DNA of 64,000 nucleotides from contig NZ_JAMBNX010000006.1 in assembly GCF_023715325.1 (NCBI RefSeq), positions 207,935 to 271,934 on the forward strand, in the 5' to 3' direction. The stretch's first letter is position 1. Each line of letters starts with the position of its first letter. Positions 1 through 7,095 of this stretch are shown one piece after another. The DNA comes from Agromyces mediolanus. Lineage in GTDB: Bacteria; Actinomycetota; Actinomycetes; Actinomycetales; Microbacteriaceae. The translations under genes and the position numbers were made by a program. The notes below the pieces were generated by a model. It had not been told where the DNA came from, did not search any database, and was given only the letters and a program-made list of their open reading frames with translations.

Positions 1-874
1 CGCTCACCGAGGTGCGGGCGCGGCTGAGGAACAGGCCAGACGGGTCGGGCACCTCGGCGATGCCGTCGCCGGTCATCTCGAAGCAGCCGACCTCGTCGGT
101 GGGGCCGAAGCGGTTCTTGAGTGCGCGCACGAAACGCAGGGCCGTCTGCCGGTCGCCCTCGAAGTGGCAGACGACGTCGACGAGGTGCTCGAGCAGGCGG
201 GGACCGGCGATCGTGCCGTCTTTCGTGACGTGGCCCACGAGCAGCAGCGGCAGGTCTCGCTCTTTGGCGACGCGGATGAGGGTCGACGCGACCTCGCGCA
301 CCTGGCTGGGTTGGCCGGGCAGGCCGTCGACGAGGGAGCTCGCGACCGTCTGCACCGAGTCGACGATGAGGAGTTCGGGGGAGACCTCGTCGATCTGGCC
401 GAGCACGGTGGCGAGGTCGGCCTCGGCCGCGAGGTAGAGCTCGTCGTGCAGCGCACCGGTTCGGCCGGCGCGAAGGCGCACCTGGGCGGCCGACTCCTCG
501 GCGCTGACATAGAGCACCCGGCGGCCGCCCGCCGCGACGCGCGCGGCGACCTCGAGCAGCAGCGTGGACTTGCCGACACCGGGCTCGCCGGAGAGCAGGA
601 TGGCGGCGCCCGCGACGATGCCGCCGCCGAGCACCCGGTCGAACTCGCCGATGCCGCTCGGCCGGTGGCTCGTGGCCGCGACCTCAATGTGCGCGATCGG
701 GCGGGCCGCCTGCGACGGCGCGATGGCGGCGGCCTTGACGGTGCGGGTGATGCCCGTGGGCGCTGCGGCCTCGATGACCGTGCCCCACTGCTGGCACTCG
801 GCGCAGCGACCGACCCATTTGGCGGTGCTCCACCCGCACTCGGTGCAGCGGAAAGCGGTGCTCGTTCGGGCCAT
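1..874 (-). CDS. radA: DNA repair protein RadA (3' end cut by window edge)
   Basis: RadA is a RecA-like ATPase that helps process recombination intermediates in the cytoplasm. The reading frame starts at the ATG at 874-872 and runs open off the left edge, so about 291 N-terminal residues are visible. An N-terminal zinc finger shows C10-x2-C13 and C24-x2-C27 with the family sequence ECGWSTAKWVGRC. A Walker A motif GEPGVGKSTLL, a Walker B-like LLIVDSVQT and the RadA signature KNRFG follow in the expected order. The C-terminal Lon-like domain lies outside the window. The next gene leftward cannot be seen. The assignment is secure. Confidence 0.95.
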   Translation of the reverse strand, partial: MARTSTAFRCTECGWSTAKWVGRCAECQQWGTVIEAAAPTGITRTVKAAAIAPSQAARPIAHIEVAATSHRPSGIGEFDRVLGGGIVAGAAILLSGEPGVGKSTLLLEVAARVAAGGRRVLYVSAEESAAQVRLRAGRTGALHDELYLAAEADLATVLGQIDEVSPELLIVDSVQTVASSLVDGLPGQPSQVREVASTLIRVAKERDLPLLLVGHVTKDGTIAGPRLLEHLVDVVCHFEGDRQTALRFVRALKNRFGPTDEVGCFEMTGDGIAEVPDPSGLFLSRARTSVS

Positions 875-883
875 GCCCAGAGC

Positions 884-1654
884 CTAGCCGCGGCCCCCGA
901 CACCGCCGGTCAGCTGGTGCAGGCGCGAGATCACCGCCGGGCGGAATGCCCCCGCCCAGACCCGGTAGCCGCGGTCGTTCGGGTGGAACCAGTCCTTCGC
1001 GAATCCGGTCAGGATGCCGCGCACGCCCTGCCGCTTCGTGGACTCGTGCAACGGCACGACCGTGAGCCCGCGCGCCGCCGCCTCCCGGCGGACGATCGCG
1101 TTCGCCTCGGCGACCTTGCGCTCGTTCGCCGGGAAGTAGAAGTACGGCAGGTCGGCCACCACGGCGTGCTTCGGGACCGCGTCGAACACGGCGCGGATGC
1201 CCTCGGCGAAGGCCGCGGCATCCCAGTCGGCGATGTCGTTCGCGCCGATCGCGACGGTGACGACGTCGGGGCGGAGCTTGCCGAATCGGGGGAGCTGGTC
1301 GCGCACCGCGAGACCGACGGTCGCGCCGGAGACGCTGAGGTTCACGACCCGGATCGTGCGGCCGCTGCGGCTGCGCAGCTCGTCGGCGAGGAGCCCGACG
1401 TAGCCGAGGTCGGGGCGGCTCGCGCCGATGCCCTGGGCGGCGCTGTCGCCGATCGCGACGTAGAGCAGCTCGCCCCGGGTTTTCGCGAGATCCCGCCACC
1501 ACTTCGAGTGCACGGGGAGCGTCTCGTTCAACACCGCGGACTGCTCGCGCCGGCGCTCGCCGAAGGCGCGCCAGCCGAGCGCCCCGACGGCCGCGGCGGC
1601 GCCGACGCCTCCCGCGACGAGCGCGATGGTGGCGAGACGGTGCGGCGCAGGCAT
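884..1654 (-). CDS. SGNH/GDSL-family hydrolase, membrane-anchored or exported
   Basis: This 256-residue protein has an N-terminal hydrophobic stretch (about residues 8-28) that looks like a signal anchor, then a GDSL-type esterase or lipase fold. Block I is AIGDSAAQGIG with the catalytic Ser, block III is GAND, and block V is WFHPND with the catalytic Asp-His pair (DWFHPND near residue 222). The fold hydrolyses ester bonds in lipids or carbohydrates; the actual substrate cannot be told from sequence. It lies 9 bp downstream of radA on the same strand in map order, but it is transcribed before radA, so the two could share a transcript. No regulatory site stands out. Confidence 0.85.
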   Translation of the reverse strand: MPAPHRLATIALVAGGVGAAAAVGALGWRAFGERRREQSAVLNETLPVHSKWWRDLAKTRGELLYVAIGDSAAQGIGASRPDLGYVGLLADELRSRSGRTIRVVNLSVSGATVGLAVRDQLPRFGKLRPDVVTVAIGANDIADWDAAAFAEGIRAVFDAVPKHAVVADLPYFYFPANERKVAEANAIVRREAAARGLTVVPLHESTKRQGVRGILTGFAKDWFHPNDRGYRVWAGAFRPAVISRLHQLTGGVGGRG

Positions 1655-1748
1655 GCGACGAAACTATGGGTGTCCGCTGAACGTCGGCTGAACCATCCGG
1701 TGCTCGTTCGTTTTGGTCAGCCGCGACGGATCGTCTACTATCGATCCC

Positions 1749-1839
1749 GGTGACGTGTCCGAGCGGCCGAAGGTGCAACTCTCGAAAAGTTGTGTAGGGT
1801 AACCCCCTACCGTGGGTTCAAATCCCACCGTCACCGCCA
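1749..1839 (+). tRNA. tRNA-Ser (anticodon CGA)
   Basis: A complete cloverleaf can be drawn. The acceptor GGTGACG pairs with CGTCACC (1829-1835), a 5-bp anticodon stem CAACT/AGTTG encloses the loop CTCGAAA giving anticodon CGA, a long class II variable arm is present, and the T-arm is GTGGG-TTCAAAT-CCCAC. The 3' CCA is encoded. It reads UCG codons. Its 3' end doubles as the attachment site of the genomic island that follows. Confidence 0.96.
1814..1839 (+). repeat. Left attachment site (attL), within tRNA-Ser 3' end
   Basis: This 26-bp sequence covers the T-arm and the acceptor 3' strand plus CCA. It is repeated exactly at 14490-14515. Identity stops at the base after CCA on one side and one base before GGG on the other. 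This is the usual core of tyrosine-recombinase integration into a tRNA gene. Confidence 0.88.
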
Positions 1840-1842
1840 TGG

Positions 1843-1887
1843 AAACCCCCGCGATTCCCTTGAAAACACAGGGATCGCGGGGGTTTT
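1843..1887 (+). terminator. Rho-independent terminator after tRNA-Ser (island-borne)
   Basis: A long hairpin pairs AAACCCCCGCGAT with ATCGCGGGGGTTT around an inner CCCT/AGGG stem and the loop TGAAAACAC, followed by a T-run (GGGTTTTGC). It sits 4 bp after the tRNA CCA. It is island DNA, because it lies inside the left attachment site. Confidence 0.75.
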
Positions 1888-1905
1888 GCTTTGCCCGAAC
1901 GTGCT

Positions 1906-1927
1906 CAGCAGTAACTCTGCGGTAACA
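1906..1927 (+). repeat. Tandem 11-bp repeats, left arm-type integrase sites
   Basis: Two adjacent 11-mers, CAGCAGTAACT (1906-1916) and CTGCGGTAACA (1917-1927), match the perfect tandem pair CAGCGGTAACG near the right end. Position and repetition fit arm-binding sites of a lambda-type integrase. The function is inferred. Confidence 0.5.
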
Positions 1928-1985
1928 GGATATTTCTACCTTGCCAATCGACCGGCCGAACGAACGGGCGGCATCAAACCACCGA

Positions 1986-2837
1986 TCACACGACTTCAGC
2001 GTCGTCGGATCGCTCTGCAGCACGTCGCAGGGCCTCTATTGCATCCTCACTGACTCGGTTGAGCGTCTGTGCGAATTGTAGGACGGTGACATGCAGCAGC
2101 TGAACCGCCGACCCGGGCACCGGCGACGTCGAGAGGTGGCGCAGCATCATGTACGAGAAGTGGCTGAGATCACTCAGCATTCCCCAGGTCACGCGCTCTA
2201 CGCTCTTGTCGCCGTATGCGGCCGTGATCGGTGCGCTCGTCGCAAGCTGTGCTGTGACATCGCGAGGATCGAGACGGAGTCGGCCCGCAAGGTCGGCGAA
2301 GTGCGCACGGAAGTCTTCCCGCTCTTGTCGAACGTGCGTGTCGAGCTTCCCACCGAGTTCGGCCGTGAGCGCGCCGTGGCCAAGCGCGGTGGCGGCGAGA
2401 AGCAGATGGTTCTTCGAAAAGTAGAGCGCATCCTGGTGGATTGCTCGTAGTCCACGAGTTAGTCGTTCATCGCGCGATGACGGTTCTTGTAGCCACATGA
2501 TCGTCGTAGTGTCCTCAAGCGCCGCGCGCATGAGGGGATACATGACTGTCGCGTCGAGATGGAGTTTTCCCGGCTCGGTATCGAAGACCCAACGGTGTAG
2601 CCCGCGAAGCATCCGTGCCGTGTTCCAGGCGCGCTCCTGAACGTAGTGCGAAACGACGGGCGGCGGATCGATGACTGCAGCGGCAGCCGTATCGAGCTGT
2701 GCACGAGACCCTTCGGTGAACCCAGCGTCAGCAAGCTGCTGAAAGCTGGCGGCGAGGTCGCTCCAGCGATCACACTCCACCCACAGCGCCGCGACGACCT
2801 CATCAGGATCCATTGGAGGTATTAGCTCAGTCGTCAA
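1986..2837 (-). CDS. Unknown protein, last gene of the island defence-like operon
   Basis: This 283-residue soluble protein is rich in predicted alpha helix; I do not recognise its family. Its start ATG at 2837 overlaps the end of the preceding nuclease gene by 11 bp, so it is almost certainly translated from the same transcript. An internal ATG (MDPDEV, about 2813) would shorten the overlap and is an alternative start. The segment RGLRAIH near residue 127 weakly resembles the R-x(4-6)-H motif of HEPN ribonucleases, but the surrounding context does not support that call. No signal peptide or membrane segment is seen. It may be an accessory, immunity or effector subunit of the operon. Confidence 0.7.
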   Translation of the reverse strand: MTTELIPPMDPDEVVAALWVECDRWSDLAASFQQLADAGFTEGSRAQLDTAAAAVIDPPPVVSHYVQERAWNTARMLRGLHRWVFDTEPGKLHLDATVMYPLMRAALEDTTTIMWLQEPSSRDERLTRGLRAIHQDALYFSKNHLLLAATALGHGALTAELGGKLDTHVRQEREDFRAHFADLAGRLRLDPRDVTAQLATSAPITAAYGDKSVERVTWGMLSDLSHFSYMMLRHLSTSPVPGSAVQLLHVTVLQFAQTLNRVSEDAIEALRRAAERSDDAEVV

Positions 2838-3918
2838 GGCCGAACGCCTCGGTCACCTGTTCGATCGTGAACTTCTGACGGAGCTTCGCGGCCGTGTTCT
2901 GATTGGCGAACATACCGTTCCGCCATATCGCTTCCTCGCGTGGGACCGCGTGCGTCCAATCGATGGGGACAGCCCATTCGGCCTTCTCGTCCTCGACATC
3001 GCCGTCGTGACGGTAGCTCCCGGCGAGGGGCAGAGTGTGTAGCGGGGTCGCGACACCGTTGACCTCGACCATTGTGTGGTCGAACCGGCGAGCTTCGCCG
3101 ACGACCGTGCCGACGCCGACGTAGCCGGTCTTCGGGATATGCACGAAGATTCGGGCGTCGATCGGCAGGTTCTTGAGCGTCTGGGAGAACCACTTGCCAC
3201 CGCCGCCAGAAATGAACCCGTACTTCAGGCCGTCGGCCCACTGGCGGACACCGCCATCTTCTCCGAAGGAGACGTACCAGTCGCTGCCGTTCCAGGGCTC
3301 ACGGGTCTTGGTCTGACGCGCTGAGACGCCCGCAGCAGCCTGTTGGCCCTCGTGCTCGACCAGCCAGGTGCGGGCCAGGTACGTCGCGCCGTTGTCCGCG
3401 AAATGACGGAAGAAGACGACGTTGATCGGCACCCCGAAGCCCTCATTGAGGAACCTTACGATCCGCTCGGTAGCTGCATCGACGTTCGCGGCGACGATGG
3501 TGAAGGTCTGCGAACCGTTGACCTCCTCGGGCAAGGTCTCGTTGAAGCACTCGGCGAACGCCTCTTCCAGCGCCGAGCCCGGCTTGTAGGCCTCGAAAAT
3601 TGCCTGGATATCGGCGCGACCGAGTCCGGCCACCCAGGAGCCATAGTCCAGTGCTTGGGCTGTGACGTCACGCGGAGTCTTGTCGCGCTTCAGTTCGATG
3701 ACGTGCACCGCGGCGGTCTCGTCGAGAGCGAGGAGATCGATGTATCCGCCATAGGCCGTGGCAACCTGACGGCCGATAATCAACAGCACCTCACCGAGCA
3801 TCGACGGATCGGACTCGATGTAGCCCTCGAGCTGGGACTCCAGTCCGATTGAGGTCGGAACAATCCGACTGAGCGTTCTGCCCTCGGCGCGCCAGAGGCC
3901 CATCTCAACCGTCATCAC
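2827..3918 (-). CDS. PD-(D/E)XK nuclease (DUF91/NucS-like) fused to PUA-like domain
   Basis: This 363-residue protein has an N-terminal nuclease core of the DUF91/NucS type. GGYIDLLALD carries the first acidic residue (D61) and VHVIELKRD carries E75-x-K77, with an upstream E in LESQLEGYI. After about residue 200 comes a second domain with YGFISGGGGKWFSQTL and IFVHIPKTGYVGVG, which I read as a PUA/EVE-like fold that can bind modified bases. The start could be either of two adjacent Met codons (3918 or 3915). The start overlaps the GIY-YIG gene by 14 bp, and the end overlaps the next gene by 11 bp. The likely role is DNA cleavage within the island system. The nuclease call is strong and the PUA call moderate. 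Confidence 0.78.
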   Translation of the reverse strand: MMTVEMGLWRAEGRTLSRIVPTSIGLESQLEGYIESDPSMLGEVLLIIGRQVATAYGGYIDLLALDETAAVHVIELKRDKTPRDVTAQALDYGSWVAGLGRADIQAIFEAYKPGSALEEAFAECFNETLPEEVNGSQTFTIVAANVDAATERIVRFLNEGFGVPINVVFFRHFADNGATYLARTWLVEHEGQQAAAGVSARQTKTREPWNGSDWYVSFGEDGGVRQWADGLKYGFISGGGGKWFSQTLKNLPIDARIFVHIPKTGYVGVGTVVGEARRFDHTMVEVNGVATPLHTLPLAGSYRHDGDVEDEKAEWAVPIDWTHAVPREEAIWRNGMFANQNTAAKLRQKFTIEQVTEAFGLDD

Positions 3919-5113
3919 TGCTCCGCTCCACCAGCTTCTGCTGCATCCTGTCGTAGATGTAGTCGGTGATCTCGCCTGACATGATCATCGCGATGGCCTT
4001 GTTGATCGTGGCAAGCGGCACTACGAACCACTCCGAGGGGTCGTAGTCGCGCCCCTTCTTGTCGACCTGGGTGAGATCTAGGCGCACCTCAGCGAAAACT
4101 CTGTGAATCAGGTGCTCAAGCCACGACGCCTTGATGTTGTACAGCCGGTAGTCCGCCAGCACTTTGACTGGCGCCATCAAGTAGGTCGGTGATTTCGCCG
4201 CGTTCTTGATGCGCTGCTCGACGCTCGTCGTAGAGAAGCCGATCTTGTGCAGGTCGGTCATGTTTGCGATCAGCGGGTCGGCGCTGAGCGACTGAAGCAC
4301 GTAGATGTGGCCGCTCTCCACGTCCCCGTCGAGGATGTCGGCCACGTCATATCCTGTGCGTGCGAGCACCTCGCCCTGCGCCTCGTACATGCGGGTCATC
4401 AGGCTCTGCTTGTACATCGCTGACTCTGTGCCGTTCTCGAACACGACCTTCAGCCGCTGCTTCTGTTTCGGCTTGCCACCGACGACGAGGTCCACGTCCT
4501 CCCCGACCTCGGCGACGAAACACATGACGCCGTTGAGGACGAAGAAGGCGCCCTCGCGGATGAGGTCCAGGCCGGTGAACGGCATCAGCTGGAACGTGCC
4601 ATCGGCCAGCTCCGCATGCTTCGCCTTGAACAGTGGCGCATAGAGCTCGAAGTCCTCAGACTTAACCCGCTGGGCAACAGAGTCCGGCGACTCGGGACGC
4701 TTCATAACGGGCAGATCGGAGACATCGAGGATGCCGCTGTCGTCGCCGAGCAGGTCGTCGAGGTCGTCACCCTCGAGGAGCTCGTCGATTGATGCCGGCG
4801 CTTGCGGTGCCTCGAGCAGACCGAACTCGTCCAGATGCTTGACGGCAGCTGCCCGCTCGTCGCTGGCAAGGAAGCCGTCGAGCCGAGCGCCTAGTTTGCG
4901 CTCCGCGATCTCGCGGGTTGACGAGCTCGGCACTCTGCCATGTACCCGGTAGAACTCGACGATCTCGAGGAACGCACGTTCGAGCCGATCGGATGACGTT
5001 ACCTTCTGAGGCTTCTCCGGTGCGTCGAGAAGGCCATCGATGTCGGCGTCGAGAACTGCCTGGAAATCGGGAACTATGAAGTCGACGGGACCAATGCCAT
5101 CGTTCGTACTCAT
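3905..5113 (-). CDS. GIY-YIG nuclease-domain protein (T5orf172-like)
   Basis: This 402-residue protein has an N-terminal part (1-150) that is acidic and probably partly disordered, with ELLEGDDLDDLLGDDSG. A middle beta-rich part of unknown fold (about 150-265) follows. A C-terminal GIY-YIG nuclease core begins GHIYVLQSLS (268-277), continues HKIGFSTTSVEQRI (289-302) with the catalytic-type Arg, and has the metal-ligand Glu in SWLEHLIH (E333). The start ATG at 5113 forms a 4-bp ATGA overlap with the helicase stop. An upstream in-frame start near 5257 would lie deep within the helicase gene and is not credible. It is the presumed nuclease subunit working with the helicase and methyltransferase upstream. 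Confidence 0.82.
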   Translation of the reverse strand: MSTNDGIGPVDFIVPDFQAVLDADIDGLLDAPEKPQKVTSSDRLERAFLEIVEFYRVHGRVPSSSTREIAERKLGARLDGFLASDERAAAVKHLDEFGLLEAPQAPASIDELLEGDDLDDLLGDDSGILDVSDLPVMKRPESPDSVAQRVKSEDFELYAPLFKAKHAELADGTFQLMPFTGLDLIREGAFFVLNGVMCFVAEVGEDVDLVVGGKPKQKQRLKVVFENGTESAMYKQSLMTRMYEAQGEVLARTGYDVADILDGDVESGHIYVLQSLSADPLIANMTDLHKIGFSTTSVEQRIKNAAKSPTYLMAPVKVLADYRLYNIKASWLEHLIHRVFAEVRLDLTQVDKKGRDYDPSEWFVVPLATINKAIAMIMSGEITDYIYDRMQQKLVERSSDDG

Positions 5114-7095
5114 GCGTCGGTCACCATTTCCGTTGCGCGTCTCTCGGCCTCGCGCTGCTGCTTGAGCTTCTGCAGGAAGAGCAGTGCCGCGGCGAGGTGC
5201 TTCTCGTTCGGGTCTTCCGCGCGCACGTCTGGACGGCGCCCGTTCACCTTTACCCAATTCTGGATCTTCGGGAACAGCGCCAGCGCCTCCTCCTCGGTGA
5301 ACTCAATTCGGGTCGCAGCGATCTGGTCCTGGATGATCTTCAGCACCGAGGGTGTGACCGATTTGGACATGACTTCGAAGGCCCGCTGGAAGGGGTTCAC
5401 GGAATCGATGAGGTTGATGCTCAGCTCGTCGATGTTCACGAACTTCTCGGCGAGCTTAATGAAGCGCTTGTCGCCAACCTCGCGCACCTCGCCAGTTTTG
5501 ATCACCGAGTCGACGACGACCTGCTGGCGAACCTCCTCGACCTCGGCCTCAGTGAGGTCCGGGTACTTCTCGCGGATGATCTTCGGGATCAGCACCTTAT
5601 TGGTCGTCTCGGGATCCACAGAACCGGCCGCGGCCTTCGCGAAAGTGTCGTCCTGCAAAATCGTCGCCTTAAGGTCGTTCAGGTCCGTCTCGACGATCTG
5701 CTTCACCCGCGCGGTCGAGGGTTCCTTGTAACCCTTGATCTTCAGCTCTCCGGGCTTCCCTACGTCGTCGCCGTCGAACTTCTTGGTCTTGAACTGGAAG
5801 TTCTGCGCGAGGACCTGCTCCATGAGCAGCGAGGCGGTGATGGCCTTGAGCATGTTGTTCACCGATACCTTGACCTCGCCCTGCGAGGCGTCCGGCTCAG
5901 CGATGAGGTTCGTGAACTGCGCGTGCGACTTGCCGGGGCTGTCGCGCGTCACCCGCCCGATGATTTGGATGACTTCGGTGAGCGAGGCCCGGTAGCCGAC
6001 GGTCAGGGCATGCTCGGCGAAGGGCCAATCGAAGCCCTCCTTCGCCATGCCGAGGGCGATGATCACGTCCACCGCGTCACGGTCCTTCGAGGCCGTATGC
6101 GCCAGGTAGTGCAGCGTGTCGCCCCGCTTCTTCTGATCGGTGTCATCCACGAGGTCCGCGACGCGCACAACCTCGCCGGTATCATTCCGCCGCACGCTGA
6201 TGATTCCGGTGTCCTCGTTTTCGTCGACGACCTCCCCGATCGTGTCGAGGATGAAGCCCACCTCCTCGAGCTTGTCCTTCGTGGACTCGCCGGAGTTGAC
6301 GTTCGGGATGTGCACGATCGTCTTCTTGTCGAGGTCGAGGACCTCGCCGATCGCATCCGTGTACCGGCCCTGGTAGAAGTGGTGACCGATGCCGAGCGAG
6401 CGCAGGTGCTCGTAGCCGTTGAGCTGGTCGTAATAGTTGAAGGTCACGGGCGTGAACTTCGCCTCGTCCTCAGGTGAGAGCACCGGCACCGAGTCCCCGC
6501 GGAAGTACGAGCCCGTCATCGCGACGATGTGCACGTCAGAACCGTTCATCACGTCGCGCAGCAGCGCACCGAGGCGCGAGCTCTCCGTGTCAGCGGAGAC
6601 GTGGTGGAACTCGTCGATCGCGAGAACTGTGCCGTTGAAGGCTTCGGGCGCGAGCTTCTCGAAGGCGAAGCGCAACGTCGCGTGCGTGCACACCAGCGTC
6701 GCGTCGGAGCCCTCGAGGAACTTGATGAAAGCGTCGACTTTGCCGGCCGATGACCCCGCGTCGCAGAGGTTGTTCGACTCCTTGATCTCCCAGTCCGCCC
6801 AGAAGCCGTGCTTCGTCAGCGCCGTTGGGGCGAAGGATGCGCCGATGGAGCGCTCCGGCACAGCCACGATGACCTTCTTGCGGCCCTGGTTGTAGAGCTT
6901 GTCGAGCGCTACAAACATCAGCGCGCGCGACTTGCCCGAGGCCGGCGGGGCCTTCACTAGCAGGTGCTGGGCGTCGCGCTGCTCGAAGACGCGCTGCTGC
7001 ATCTCGCGCATGCCGAGCTTGTCGGTGTTCACCGACTCTCTGGTCTGGGCGTAGGTGACGTTGACGATGTTGACGGGCTTCTTGATTGCGTTCAC
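5110..7095 (-). CDS. Superfamily 2 DEAD/DEAH-type helicase (restriction-type)
   Basis: This 661-residue protein shows the Walker A variant APPASGKS (49-56), motif II DEFHH (161-165), motif III MTGSYF (193-198) and motif VI IIGRVTRDSPGK (378-389), so both RecA-like lobes are complete. The form of motifs I and II is that of restriction-type helicases such as type I HsdR and type III Res, which use ATP to move along duplex DNA. The C-terminal 270 residues carry no nuclease motif that I can see, so cutting is probably left to the next two genes. The start overlaps the methyltransferase stop by 4 bp and the stop overlaps the GIY-YIG start by 4 bp, indicating translational coupling. Confidence 0.87.
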   Translation of the reverse strand: MNAIKKPVNIVNVTYAQTRESVNTDKLGMREMQQRVFEQRDAQHLLVKAPPASGKSRALMFVALDKLYNQGRKKVIVAVPERSIGASFAPTALTKHGFWADWEIKESNNLCDAGSSAGKVDAFIKFLEGSDATLVCTHATLRFAFEKLAPEAFNGTVLAIDEFHHVSADTESSRLGALLRDVMNGSDVHIVAMTGSYFRGDSVPVLSPEDEAKFTPVTFNYYDQLNGYEHLRSLGIGHHFYQGRYTDAIGEVLDLDKKTIVHIPNVNSGESTKDKLEEVGFILDTIGEVVDENEDTGIISVRRNDTGEVVRVADLVDDTDQKKRGDTLHYLAHTASKDRDAVDVIIALGMAKEGFDWPFAEHALTVGYRASLTEVIQIIGRVTRDSPGKSHAQFTNLIAEPDASQGEVKVSVNNMLKAITASLLMEQVLAQNFQFKTKKFDGDDVGKPGELKIKGYKEPSTARVKQIVETDLNDLKATILQDDTFAKAAAGSVDPETTNKVLIPKIIREKYPDLTEAEVEEVRQQVVVDSVIKTGEVREVGDKRFIKLAEKFVNIDELSINLIDSVNPFQRAFEVMSKSVTPSVLKIIQDQIAATRIEFTEEEALALFPKIQNWVKVNGRRPDVRAEDPNEKHLAAALLFLQKLKQQREAERRATEMVTDA

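Noticed and set aside
2380..2480. HEPN ribonuclease call for the unknown protein at 1986-2837
   Set aside because: Only a loose R-x5-H match; flanking residues and position in the fold do not support it.
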